Shown piece after piece: positions 1 to 8,310 of a stretch of 64,000 nt of DNA. The stretch's first letter is position 1; every line of letters starts with the position of its first letter. The notes under the pieces were generated by a model. It was given only the letters and a program-made list of their open reading frames with translations, was not told the DNA's origin and did not search any database. Position numbers and translations under genes: made by a program. The stretch is from contig CAWBGE010000012.1 of assembly GCA_963788185.1 (NCBI GenBank), positions 62,001 through 126,000 on the forward strand, read 5' to 3'. Origin of the DNA: CAIWHR01 sp963788185. Lineage in GTDB: Bacteria; Pseudomonadota; Gammaproteobacteria; Burkholderiales; Casimicrobiaceae.

Positions 1-707
1 ACGATGAAGAAGATGCCCGCGCCCGCCTGTCCAAGACCGACCGGCAGCGTGCCGCCGCCGCCGCTCTTGGTGTAGAGCTGCACGTTCGGGCGCAGCTTCT
101 TCATGTAGTCGAAGGCCTTGTTCTCGTCGCGGCCGTTGACCTCGATGATCGAAAAGATCCGCGTAACCGCGGTGCCCGAGGTGCGTGCATCGGCCATCTG
201 CAGCATATTCTTGTACGCGGGCGCAAGGAGGTCGTTCCACGATGCCGGTGGCTGCAATTTGTTTTCCGCCAGGAACTTGTTGTTGGACATGAACACCAGC
301 GGGTCGTCGGCGATCGCCACCCATTGGCCATCCGGATGCCGGAAGCGTGCCGGCAGGCGGGCGAAGCTGGGCGGCTTGTAGGCCTCGAATACGCCTTCGG
401 CGATGCCGGCCGCGTGGGTTTCGACCGGGCCGCCGAACAGCACGTCGACGCGCGGATTGTTCTTTTCGGCGATGACGCGGGCAAGCGCCTCGCCGGAGGA
501 GAAGCGAACGAAATTGACCTTGATGCCCGACGCTTTCTCGAACTCCTCGAACATCGGCCGAGCCCAGTTCTCGGGCCAGATCGAGTAGACGTTGAGCGTC
601 TCGGCGGCCAGGGCAGGTACGGCGGCGAGAAGCCCCCCAACGCCAAGGGTTGCGGCCGCGACGAAGCGCGCGGCGTGGGACAGCCAGCGTGAAATTGACG
701 TCATCAT
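1..707 (-). CDS. ABC transporter periplasmic substrate-binding protein, Fe3+/polyamine class (3' end outside window)
   Basis: The frame opens at an ATG preceded by a CCGGAG ribosome site and runs off the left edge, so only about the first 235 residues are visible. The N-terminus has a signal peptide with a hydrophobic stretch ending in an ALA-A cleavage site. The mature part begins ETLNVYSIWPENW and continues with VNFVRFSSGEALARV and VDVLFGGP, the pattern of type-2 periplasmic binding proteins related to AfuA/FbpA and to spermidine/putrescine-type proteins. It would bind a solute in the periplasm for an ABC permease that must lie further left. It follows the TtdA-like gene on the same strand with a 125-bp gap, so it may belong to the same carboxylate-linked unit. 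The ligand cannot be told from sequence. A second in-frame ATG immediately follows the first. Confidence 0.85.
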   Translation of the reverse strand, partial: MMTSISRWLSHAARFVAAATLGVGGLLAAVPALAAETLNVYSIWPENWARPMFEEFEKASGIKVNFVRFSSGEALARVIAEKNNPRVDVLFGGPVETHAAGIAEGVFEAYKPPSFARLPARFRHPDGQWVAIADDPLVFMSNNKFLAENKLQPPASWNDLLAPAYKNMLQMADARTSGTAVTRIFSIIEVNGRDENKAFDYMKKLRPNVQLYTKSGGGGTLPVGLGQAGAGIFFI

Positions 708-832
708 GGACTCCGGAGTGGACATTCGGCTGCGTGCCCCGGTCGGGGCCGCAGTCTTGGATAGCGACACGGTTCGACGGTACTCCGGTGTCGCCGCAGG
801 CGTCAAATCTTGCCTCGCCGGTTCGATGCGCT

Positions 833-1732
833 TCACAGCGTCACTCCCTTGTGCGACAGGATTTCATAGGACAGGTCCGGGTTGACGTGAATGGTCCCGC
901 GGCGATGCGCCCAGCAACCCACGGACACGCCCACATTCATGGTCGATGGATGTCGCGCCGAGGACTCCACGTGCACGCCCATCACCGACGAACTGCCGTT
1001 GCGTCCTTGCGGGCCGATGCCGAGGTCGTTCAGACCCTTTTCGATTGCCAATTCCATTGCCGCTACGCGAGGGTCCGGGTGGCGGGTGCCGATGGGACGC
1101 AGGACTGCGCGCCTGGACAGCATGCTGGCGGTGTCGACCGACGTCGACACGCCGATCCCCACCAGCAGCGGCGGGCAGGCATCCACGCGGTGCGCGGTGA
1201 TGACGTCGAAAACGAACCGCACCACGTCCTCGTAGCCGGCAGCGGGCATCAGCACCTTGGCAGCGCCGGGCAGCGTGCAGCCCCCTCCCGCCAGGTACAC
1301 GTCGATCGTGCAGGTGTCGCCGTCGGGAACGATCTCCCACTCGATCCACGGCACGCCGCGGCCGGTGCTGTCGCCGGTGTACTTCTCGGCGCAGGTCTCG
1401 ACCGCGTTGTGGTTTGGCGGCGCGTCGCCCGCGGCCAGCCGCACGGCGTTGCCGAGGATCTCCTTCAACTCGCCCAGCAACGGGAACTGCGCGCCGGCAC
1501 GGACGAAGAACTGGATGACGCCGGTGTCCTGGCAACAGGGGCGATTCAGCCTGTCCGCGGTCTCGCGACTTTCGAACATCGCGTCGTAGACGACCTTTGC
1601 GAGCGGCTCGACCTCGCGTGCCCGCAATTCGGTCAACTTGTCCAGCACGTCCTGCGGCAGGCGCTTGCCGATGTATCCGGTGAAGCGCGCCATGAGATCG
1701 GTCAGCGACCGAACTGCCTCTTGCTTGTCCAT
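833..1732 (-). CDS. ttdA: L(+)-tartrate dehydratase / class I fumarase-type alpha subunit
   Basis: A 299-residue protein of the Fe-S hydro-lyase N-terminal (fumarase/tartrate dehydratase alpha) family. Three cysteines sit where the [4Fe-4S] ligands are expected: PCCQDTG (about residue 67), GGGCTLPGAAK (152) and SVGCWAHRRG (273). Known two-subunit enzymes of this family dehydrate L-tartrate to oxaloacetate or interconvert fumarate and malate, and need a beta subunit. The ATG at 1732 lies 7 nt after GGAGGAG; an in-frame TTG two codons upstream sits inside the ribosome site and is unlikely. The gene follows a DASS carboxylate transporter on the same strand, which fits uptake plus dehydration of a dicarboxylate. 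No beta subunit is adjacent: the next gene is an ABC binding protein. Tartrate specificity is inferred from the TtdA-like length and the neighbour, not proven. Confidence 0.85.
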   Translation of the reverse strand: MDKQEAVRSLTDLMARFTGYIGKRLPQDVLDKLTELRAREVEPLAKVVYDAMFESRETADRLNRPCCQDTGVIQFFVRAGAQFPLLGELKEILGNAVRLAAGDAPPNHNAVETCAEKYTGDSTGRGVPWIEWEIVPDGDTCTIDVYLAGGGCTLPGAAKVLMPAAGYEDVVRFVFDVITAHRVDACPPLLVGIGVSTSVDTASMLSRRAVLRPIGTRHPDPRVAAMELAIEKGLNDLGIGPQGRNGSSSVMGVHVESSARHPSTMNVGVSVGCWAHRRGTIHVNPDLSYEILSHKGVTL

Positions 1733-1834
1733 GCGCAAGCTCCTCCCACGAGGCGTTGCCCGTGGAGGCAGCCTCGACGAAAAGCCCCGGGAAAGCCCGC
1801 GCTCGCGTTTCGGCGACCGCGGGCCTGTACGCCG

Positions 1835-3268
1835 TCAGCGATACATCATCGACAGGTACGGATAGCCGATGGCGAGATAGACGACGATGAAGATCACGCC
1901 AAACACGGTGCCGAGCAGCCAGTATTCCTTGCGGCTGATGTACCCCGAACCGTAGTAGATCGGCGAAGGCCCCGTCGCGTACGGCGTCAGGATGCCCATG
2001 AGACCCAGCGTGCCGACAAGCAGCAGCGCCAGCGTCTTCATCGGCATGCCGGGCACCGTCGCGGCGGTCACCAGCACCACCGGCAGCAAGGCCGTCGTGT
2101 GCGCGGTGAGGCTCGCGAACATGTAGTGAAGGAAGAAGAACAGGGCGACGAAGCAGATGACCAGAAGCCCGATCGAGAAGCCGGACATCGCGGCCGCCGC
2201 CACCTTGGCAAACCAGGCGAGGAAGCCGACCTTGGCCAGCCCGTCGGCCATCGCGACCAGCGTCGCGAACCAGACCAGCACGTTCCACGCAGTCTTGTGG
2301 CCGATCACGTCATCCCAGGTGAGTACGCTGGTCAGGATCATCAGCGACAGCACCATCAGCGCGACCGTGGTGGCGGTGAACAGCTTGCCGCCGAAGATCC
2401 ACAATGCCAGCGCCAGGATCGCGAGACCGGCCATCATCACTTCCCTCCGCGAGAGAGGCCCCAGATGCGCGAGTTCCTCGCTCGCCCACTTCGGCGCATC
2501 GTCGCTGCTCTTCAGCGTCGGCGGATAGATGAGGTAGACGAGATACGGCACCAGCAGGAACAGCACGATGCAGGCTGGGGCCAGCGCGACGAACCACTCG
2601 GTCCAGCTGATCGAGATCTTGGCCGTCTTCTCGATGATGCTGAGCGCCAACAGATTCGGCGCGAGACCGGTGAGGAACATGCTGCTGGTCACGCAGGTCG
2701 TGGCCATCGCCACCCACATCACGTAGCCGCCGATCTTGCGCGGATCCTGTTCAGGCGTGCTGCCGTACAGCGGCGGGACGTTCTTGATGATGGGGAAGAT
2801 GATGCCGCCGCTGCGCGCGGTGTTGGACGGCGTGAAAGGCGCGACCGCGAGATCGGCCAGCGCCACCGCGTAGCCCAGCCCGAGCGTGCTCTTGCCCAGG
2901 CGCTTGATCAGCAGCAGCGCGATCCGCTTGCCGAGGCCCGTCTTCTCGTAGCCCAGCGAGAACATGTAGGCGACGAAGATCAGCCACACGGTGCCATCGG
3001 AAAAGCCGGACAGCGCGAAGCGCAGCCCATCGGCCGCCACTGCCGGCGTGCCGATCTTCGCCGGGACCATCAGGAACGCCGCGGCGACGGTAACCCCCAT
3101 GAGGCCGATCGCCGCCGTCGGAATCGGCTCCAGGATCAGCGCCACGATGACCGTGACGAACAGCGCGAAGTACTGCCACGCGATCGGATCCAGCCCTCCC
3201 GGCACGGGCGCGAGCAGGATGGCACCCCCGATCAGCAGCGGAACAACGGCCTTCCAGTTGATTTTCAT
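1835..3268 (-). CDS. DASS-family dicarboxylate/tartrate transporter (CitT/TtdT-like)
   Basis: A 477-residue polytopic membrane protein with about a dozen hydrophobic segments. It matches divalent anion:sodium symporters of the CitT/TtdT/SodiT1 type (for example GGIIFPIIKNVP, LFFFLHYMFASLTAH and GILTPYATGPSPIYYGSGYI). The family moves di- or tricarboxylates across the inner membrane by sodium symport or by exchange with succinate. The start ATG is placed at 3268, seven bases after a CAGGAG ribosome site; the frame stays open further upstream but without family-like sequence. A TtdA-like dehydratase follows about 100 bp downstream. Upstream lie a sigma54-type promoter and a PrpR-type activator gene in the opposite orientation, so expression is probably induced by the carboxylate through that regulator. 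The exact substrate is unknown. Confidence 0.9.
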   Translation of the reverse strand: MKINWKAVVPLLIGGAILLAPVPGGLDPIAWQYFALFVTVIVALILEPIPTAAIGLMGVTVAAAFLMVPAKIGTPAVAADGLRFALSGFSDGTVWLIFVAYMFSLGYEKTGLGKRIALLLIKRLGKSTLGLGYAVALADLAVAPFTPSNTARSGGIIFPIIKNVPPLYGSTPEQDPRKIGGYVMWVAMATTCVTSSMFLTGLAPNLLALSIIEKTAKISISWTEWFVALAPACIVLFLLVPYLVYLIYPPTLKSSDDAPKWASEELAHLGPLSRREVMMAGLAILALALWIFGGKLFTATTVALMVLSLMILTSVLTWDDVIGHKTAWNVLVWFATLVAMADGLAKVGFLAWFAKVAAAAMSGFSIGLLVICFVALFFFLHYMFASLTAHTTALLPVVLVTAATVPGMPMKTLALLLVGTLGLMGILTPYATGPSPIYYGSGYISRKEYWLLGTVFGVIFIVVYLAIGYPYLSMMYR

Positions 3269-3353
3269 CGTCGGCTCCTGGGCATTGCGCCCGGTCGTTT
3301 GCTTCTGTCGCGACGGCGACATCCCCCCGCGACCCCCAAATAACCCTACTGGC

Positions 3354-3369
3354 AGCATGAATTGTTCCA
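3354..3369 (-). promoter_or_regulatory. Probable sigma54 (-24/-12) promoter of the DASS-ttdA unit
   Basis: Read on the minus strand the site is TGGAACAATTCATGCT. It has the invariant GG and GC separated by exactly ten bases and fits the sigma54 consensus TGGCAC-N5-TTGCA, apart from A for C in the first block and A for T in the second. Transcription would start near 3343, about 75 bases before the transporter start codon. The divergent gene encodes a sigma54-dependent activator, which supports the call. Confidence 0.6.
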
Positions 3370-3418
3370 GTGCGGCTATTGCTCCAAATCAAGGAGTTAG
3401 GCGATCGTCGCCGCAGGC

Positions 3419-3458
3419 TGAAACATTTTCGTCGTATGATGTTTCATCACGTTTCATC
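3419..3458. promoter_or_regulatory. Inverted/direct repeat operator, likely upstream activator site
   Basis: TGAAACAT (3419-3426) and ATGTTTCA (3439-3446) form a perfect 8-bp inverted repeat with a 12-bp spacer. A further GTTTCATC (3451-3458) repeats the right arm exactly ten bases on, one helical turn away. The cluster is roughly 75-115 bp upstream of the predicted sigma54 start of the transporter and just before the activator's own start codon. That is the expected place for an enhancer site that may also autoregulate. Confidence 0.6.
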
Positions 3459-3481
3459 TTGTCTCGCCTGCCGGGGAGTCC

Positions 3482-5341
3482 ATGGCTGCCATCGCATTCA
3501 TTGCCCTCAACGCCGACATGCTCGAGCTGGCGAAGACCACGCTCGCTGGGCAGCACGACGATGTCCGGCTGGCGCAGGGGCTGATGGGGGAGGCCGTCGA
3601 TGTCGCGCGCCGGCTGGCGGAAGGGGGTGTCGAGGTCGTCATTTCCCGAGGGGCCACGGCCGGGTTGATCGCGGCAGCGCTGCCGGAATTGTCGGTGGTG
3701 GACCTCTCGACATCGGGACTCGACCTCATCAGCGCCCTGCACCGCGCCCGCGCGCAGGCGGCGCACATCGCCGTCGTCGCGTTTCCGCCGATGTCGGCCG
3801 GTGCCGAGGAAATCGGCCGCATGCTGGGTGTCGAGGTCACCGTCCACGAACTGGGTGACGAGGCCGAGATCGAGGCGCGCATCCGCGGCGCTCATGTGCA
3901 GGGTGCGGGCGTCATCGTGGGCGGTTACATCACGGCGCGAGTCGCCGCGCGGCTTGGCTTCGCCTGTCAGGCGGTCGAGACCGTCGCACCCAGCATTCTG
4001 GCGGCGGTCGAGGAAGCGAAGCGCATCGCCCGCGCGCGCGCGGTGGAGAAGGCGAAAGCGTCGCTGCTGCGGGCGGTCCTCACCTTCACCGACAACGGCA
4101 TCCTGGCCGTGGACCCGGAAGGCCTCGTCACCCTCATCAACCCCAACGCCGCACGCCTGCTGCGCATCGGCGAAGACGACGCCCTCGGCAAGCCGATTCG
4201 CACGCTGTGGCCCAAGCTGGGACTGGAGAAGGTCGTCGCCACGGGTCGCGGCGAGATCGGCCTGATCGATCGCCTGTTCGACCAGGACATCATCTGCAAC
4301 AAGATCGCCGTCACCGTCAGCGGAGCCACGGTCGGCGCGGTTGCCACCTTTCACGACGTGCGCCAGATCCAGCAACTGGAGGCGACGGTGCGCAGGCGCA
4401 TTCTCGCCACCGGCCACGTGGCCACCGCCCGGTTCGAGGACATACTCGGCACCAGCCCCGCGCTGCGGCAGGCAATCGCCATCGGCACCGATTTCGCCGC
4501 CACGCCCGCGACCGTGCTCATCCAGGGCGAAACGGGCACCGGCAAGGAGCTGTTTGCACAGGGCATCCACAACGCCAGCGCTCGCCGCGACGGGCCGTTC
4601 GTGGCCGTCAACTGCGCGGCGCTACCGGGGCAACTGCTTGAGAGCGAGCTCTTCGGCTATGTGCAGGGCGCCTTCACGGGGGCCAGCCAGAAAGGCAAGC
4701 CCGGCCTTTTCGAACTCGCCCATGGCGGCAGCATCTTCCTCGACGAGATCGCCGAGATGGATCTTCCGACGCAGGGCAAGCTCCTGCGCGTGCTGCAGGA
4801 GAAGAGGGTCATGCGCCTGGGCAGCGACCAGGTGATTCCGGTCGATGCGCGCGTGATCGCCGCCACCAACAAGAATCTGAAGCAACTGGTTGCCGCGGGC
4901 TCGTTCCGCGACGACCTCTATTACCGCCTCAACGTTCTGCAACTGCGGCTGCCCGCGCTGCGCCAGCGCGCCGAGGACATCCCCATCCTTGCCGAGCGCT
5001 TCCTTCGTCTCACGGAGACGAGCGCCGGCACCCACACGCTTTCGGCCGCCGCGTTGCGCGAGCTTGGCCGCCATGCCTGGCCCGGCAATGTGCGCGAACT
5101 GCAGAACATCATGGCGCGGGTGTCGGCCACGCTGCGCGAAAAGACGGTGTCCGGCAAATTGGTGGCCCGGCTGCTCGATGATTCGGACGGGGTGCTGGTC
5201 CTCGCCGGATTGCCGAGCGAGCGGGAGCGGATCGGGCACGCCCTCGCGCAATGCGGCGGGAGGATGGCCGAGACGGCGCGCATGCTGGGTATCAGCCGGT
5301 CGACGTTGTGGCGGAAGATGCGCCGACTCCAGGTTGCGTGA
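3482..5341 (+). CDS. Sigma54-dependent transcriptional activator, PrpR type
   Basis: A 619-residue regulator. Domains in order: a PrpR_N sensor domain (about 25-190); a PAS-like segment (about 200-300, ILAVDPEGLVTLINPNA); a sigma54-interacting AAA+ domain (about 320-550) with Walker A GETGTGKE, the sigma54-contacting loop GAFTGA, and Walker B IFLDEI; and a Fis-type HTH at the C-terminus (MAETARMLGISRSTLWRKM). The PrpR_N domain is known from PrpR and related proteins that sense 2-methylcitrate or other small molecules. Here the divergent DASS transporter and TtdA-like dehydratase point to a di- or tricarboxylate inducer (inference). The start follows GGGGAG closely. The last 50 bases overlap the 3' end of the convergent DUF3482 gene. 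Confidence 0.9.
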   Translation: MAAIAFIALNADMLELAKTTLAGQHDDVRLAQGLMGEAVDVARRLAEGGVEVVISRGATAGLIAAALPELSVVDLSTSGLDLISALHRARAQAAHIAVVAFPPMSAGAEEIGRMLGVEVTVHELGDEAEIEARIRGAHVQGAGVIVGGYITARVAARLGFACQAVETVAPSILAAVEEAKRIARARAVEKAKASLLRAVLTFTDNGILAVDPEGLVTLINPNAARLLRIGEDDALGKPIRTLWPKLGLEKVVATGRGEIGLIDRLFDQDIICNKIAVTVSGATVGAVATFHDVRQIQQLEATVRRRILATGHVATARFEDILGTSPALRQAIAIGTDFAATPATVLIQGETGTGKELFAQGIHNASARRDGPFVAVNCAALPGQLLESELFGYVQGAFTGASQKGKPGLFELAHGGSIFLDEIAEMDLPTQGKLLRVLQEKRVMRLGSDQVIPVDARVIAATNKNLKQLVAAGSFRDDLYYRLNVLQLRLPALRQRAEDIPILAERFLRLTETSAGTHTLSAAALRELGRHAWPGNVRELQNIMARVSATLREKTVSGKLVARLLDDSDGVLVLAGLPSERERIGHALAQCGGRMAETARMLGISRSTLWRKMRRLQVA

Positions 5342-6791
5342 ACCCCATCGCGCCCGGATAGAGCTCGTCGAGCAGGTCGCGTGCCATCTGGGCGAGCACG
5401 CTTCGCAATCCGCGTTCGACGCCGTCGACGGCACCGCCGGCGGTCCGCAGCGACCAGATCTCCGCCAGCGCCGCCTGCCGCGTGGCCACGGTTCGCAGCA
5501 CACTTTCGCGCCAGAACAGCGGCGTTTCGCTCGCCTTCCACTCGCCGCGGCCACGACCATAGTGAGCCACGGCAAGATAGCGCAGCAGCGATGCCGTGAC
5601 GAGGCCGTCGAGGAACGCCGCTTCCCAGCGCAGTGTGGCTTCGGTCTTGCCGCGGACGACATTCATTCCCCGGGCCACGCCCGCCCCGCCCAGCGCGCCC
5701 AGCACCGCGCCGGCGAGCATGCCCGCCCCGAACGTCAGCCCGCCGGACGCGAGATCGGCGCCCAGGCCGGTAAGCGCGCCGGAAACCACGCCACCCATCA
5801 TCGCCGCCTTGCCCTCGTCCAGCGGCGCGTCGACACGCACATCGGTCGCCAGGCGCTCGAGCACCTCGCCGGCAGCACGCCCTTCGAGCCCGTGGATCGC
5901 GATCAGCCGGTCGAGGCTCGTACGCACATCGGCATCCAGGCGCGCGGACATTTCGCGGGCCGCCCGCGCTTCCGGTCGCTCCCCGTCCGATCGCGCCATT
6001 CCCAGCGTCTTGCCGAGTCTCGCCCCGAGGCTCTCGGCGGGCAGAATGACGCGATCGGCGGCTGCGCGGGCGATCGGCTCGGCCAGTGCAACCATGGCCG
6101 CATCGAACGCCGCGAATCGGCGCGACCGCCACGCTGCAACGAGCCGTTCGAAGGCGGGTTGGTCGGCATCGGGCAGCACGCGGGCGACCGCCGCGAACAA
6201 CGTGAACTCCTGCACCCAGCAGCGCGCGAAGGCGTCCAGCGAGAGCACCTCGCGGACGCGAGGCCACGCGGCCAGCGCCTCGCGCCAGCGGTCCTCGTCT
6301 GCGGCCTCGTCGCTGCGGGGTCGCGGCCGCCCGGTCTGGTTGAGCAATACGATGACCGGCTTGCCGATCCACTGCAGCACCGCAAGCTCGGGCGCAAGAT
6401 AGCTGGCGTCATCCGGTGCTTCCGCCGCGTTGACGAGGTAGAGCACGACGTCGGCTTCTTCGCGCACGTTATGCACCGCCTGCTGTGTCAGCCAGAAGGC
6501 GGGGTCGCGATAGCGGTCCCACACCTGGGACAGGAACCAGCCAATCGGATTGCCCTGCTGGCGCAGGCGCCTGGCCAGCCGCGCGCTGTCGCCGAAGCCG
6601 GGTGTGTCCCAGAGGACCAGCGCGTCGCCGTCAGGGGTGTCGATGAGCGTGAACGCGCTGGATTCCTGCGTGACGTGCGGTGCATCGCGGACCTCGCCCA
6701 CGTCGCGGCCCAGCAACGTTCGCGCAAGCGTCGTCTTGCCCGCATTGGTGTGCGAAATCAGCGACAGCGAGATCCTGTTGTCTGCGGTCAT
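5292..6791 (-). CDS. DUF3482-domain GTPase
   Basis: A 499-residue protein with an N-terminal Ras-like G domain. Visible motifs are a P-loop-like HTNAGKTTLARTLLG, DTPGFGD (G3) and a NQTG element at the G4 position. The C-terminal part carries the DUF3482 region with a glycine/alanine-rich hydrophobic stretch (about residues 345-400, GGVVSGALTGLGADLASGG) that could insert into the membrane. The ATG overlaps the stop of the DUF2868 gene (ATGA), so the two are translationally coupled. The same pair is common in beta- and gammaproteobacteria, but I know of no established function. The 3' end overlaps the convergent PrpR-type gene by 50 bases. NQTG instead of NKxD at the specificity position may relax guanine selectivity. 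Confidence 0.85.
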   Translation of the reverse strand: MTADNRISLSLISHTNAGKTTLARTLLGRDVGEVRDAPHVTQESSAFTLIDTPDGDALVLWDTPGFGDSARLARRLRQQGNPIGWFLSQVWDRYRDPAFWLTQQAVHNVREEADVVLYLVNAAEAPDDASYLAPELAVLQWIGKPVIVLLNQTGRPRPRSDEAADEDRWREALAAWPRVREVLSLDAFARCWVQEFTLFAAVARVLPDADQPAFERLVAAWRSRRFAAFDAAMVALAEPIARAAADRVILPAESLGARLGKTLGMARSDGERPEARAAREMSARLDADVRTSLDRLIAIHGLEGRAAGEVLERLATDVRVDAPLDEGKAAMMGGVVSGALTGLGADLASGGLTFGAGMLAGAVLGALGGAGVARGMNVVRGKTEATLRWEAAFLDGLVTASLLRYLAVAHYGRGRGEWKASETPLFWRESVLRTVATRQAALAEIWSLRTAGGAVDGVERGLRSVLAQMARDLLDELYPGAMGFTQPGVGASSATTSTG

Positions 6792-8254
6792 TGCAGCGAT
6801 GGCGCGGCAGCCGCGTGCGCCTCGTGTGCGGCCAGAGCGAACTCGATCGCGGCCTCGACCCGCTGCAGATCGGGCGCGGTCAGGTCCACGAAGACGGGCG
6901 TGCACTGCAGCGTCATCAGCAAATCGCCCCACAGCGCCTTGCGCTGCGCGAGGGGCGCCTCTTCTCCCGGCCAGCGGGCACGAAACGCCGATTCGTCCAC
7001 CAATGCCAGCACCGGCACGCCGGGAGGCGTCGCGACGGCGAGTGCCGCGATGAATGCGCCGTGCACCTCGCGCTCCGGCGTGGCCGTGAGATTGAACACC
7101 GCAAGGACGGCGCCATCCTCCGCGGACGCGGCGCGCTTGGCGAGGCAATCCTCGTCGCCGTACGCGATCGGCGCTTCGACGGCAAGCCGCGCGCTGCCCC
7201 CGAAACTGCGCTGCACAACCGCCTCCAGCCCCGCCGAGACTTCCGACGGCAACGTGTAGCTGTAGGGAATCACGCGTACCTGCACGGGACCGCTGCGAAA
7301 GTCGCGCAGCAGGCGCCGGAAGTAAGGCTCGTTCAGGGCGATCGGCAGCCGCGACGCGCGACGCTGCTCCAGCCACCGGGCACCCGCGGCAAGCAGCAGA
7401 CGTGGCCCGACGACGACGCAGGACAGCGTCGCGACGAGGAGATGCAGCCACGTCGCGGCGTTTTCGCTGGACGGCGCGCGGATCCCCGCGAGCGCACCCA
7501 CGTCGGGAACGGGAATTCCGGTGAGCCACGATCCGGGCGCCAGCACGGCTGCCAGCAGTTTGCGCACGGCGCCGACATCGAGAAAGGTGCTTTCCCAGCT
7601 GGCGCGGTATTCGAACGCAAGGCCACGCAGATACAGGCCCGCGATGACCCCCGCCGCCAGCGCCGCGGCGGCGAGATGCAGGATGCGCGTCGCCCGGACG
7701 GCGTACAGCGGCGCGGCGATACGGGACCAGTCGGCCACCAGCGCGGCGAGGCTGGCTGCGACAGTGCCCTCGCCACCGGCGCGCGGGTGCCGCAGCGTGG
7801 CAAGGCGAACCAGCGCGCGCCGAAGCGGTCCCGGCGAACTCGCGTCGCCGAATCGGGTCACGTAGCCGACCACCAGCGCCGCATACACGACGAGGTTCCA
7901 GACCAGCAGCGCGAATACCGGCGGCGCCAGCAGGTTGATGTGCTGCCGGCCGCCGATGCGGTCGACCGCGAGACCGATCGCGAACGCGCCGGCGACGGTC
8001 ACCCCGCCGACCCAGGGCCGCCAGCGCAGCGCTTGGAGGGCGCGCGGAAAGGCCTGGTCCCGCTCGGAGAGACGCTCCAGCGCAAGCTGCGCGCGGCGCG
8101 CGACGAACGTCGCGCTGTCCGCCTTTTCGCCGACCACTTCCGCCGCCGCGCGGCTTGCCCATGAACGGTCGGCGTCGGACCACAGCGATCGCGCGCGGTC
8201 GCCGAGTTCGACGGCGCGCACGGCGGTCACGTCGAGGGCGGCGGACTCGTCCAT
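6788..8254 (-). CDS. DUF2868-domain membrane protein
   Basis: A 488-residue protein recognised as DUF2868 by its N-terminus (AVRAVELGDRARSLWSD...), several hydrophobic segments (for example PPVFALLVWNLVVYAALVVGY and LHLAAAALAAGVIAGLYL, at about residues 95-220 and again near 275-300), and its tight linkage to a DUF3482 GTPase. The C-terminal half is soluble (VRVIPYSYTLPSEVSAGLEAVV, VLAVFNLTATPEREVHGAF). I chose the ATG at 8254 because family members start about there. An in-frame ATG at 8311 overlaps the stop of the preceding gene (TGATG) and would add 19 unrelated residues. A TAGAAT-like -10 element precedes 8254. It probably forms a membrane partner for the GTPase; the function is unknown. 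Confidence 0.8.
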   Translation of the reverse strand: MDESAALDVTAVRAVELGDRARSLWSDADRSWASRAAAEVVGEKADSATFVARRAQLALERLSERDQAFPRALQALRWRPWVGGVTVAGAFAIGLAVDRIGGRQHINLLAPPVFALLVWNLVVYAALVVGYVTRFGDASSPGPLRRALVRLATLRHPRAGGEGTVAASLAALVADWSRIAAPLYAVRATRILHLAAAALAAGVIAGLYLRGLAFEYRASWESTFLDVGAVRKLLAAVLAPGSWLTGIPVPDVGALAGIRAPSSENAATWLHLLVATLSCVVVGPRLLLAAGARWLEQRRASRLPIALNEPYFRRLLRDFRSGPVQVRVIPYSYTLPSEVSAGLEAVVQRSFGGSARLAVEAPIAYGDEDCLAKRAASAEDGAVLAVFNLTATPEREVHGAFIAALAVATPPGVPVLALVDESAFRARWPGEEAPLAQRKALWGDLLMTLQCTPVFVDLTAPDLQRVEAAIEFALAAHEAHAAAAPSLQ

Positions 8255-8310
8255 GGTGAACGTGGATTCTACGCGGCCGAGGCCCAATTTGAGCCTCGCA
8301 CCACGGCGCA

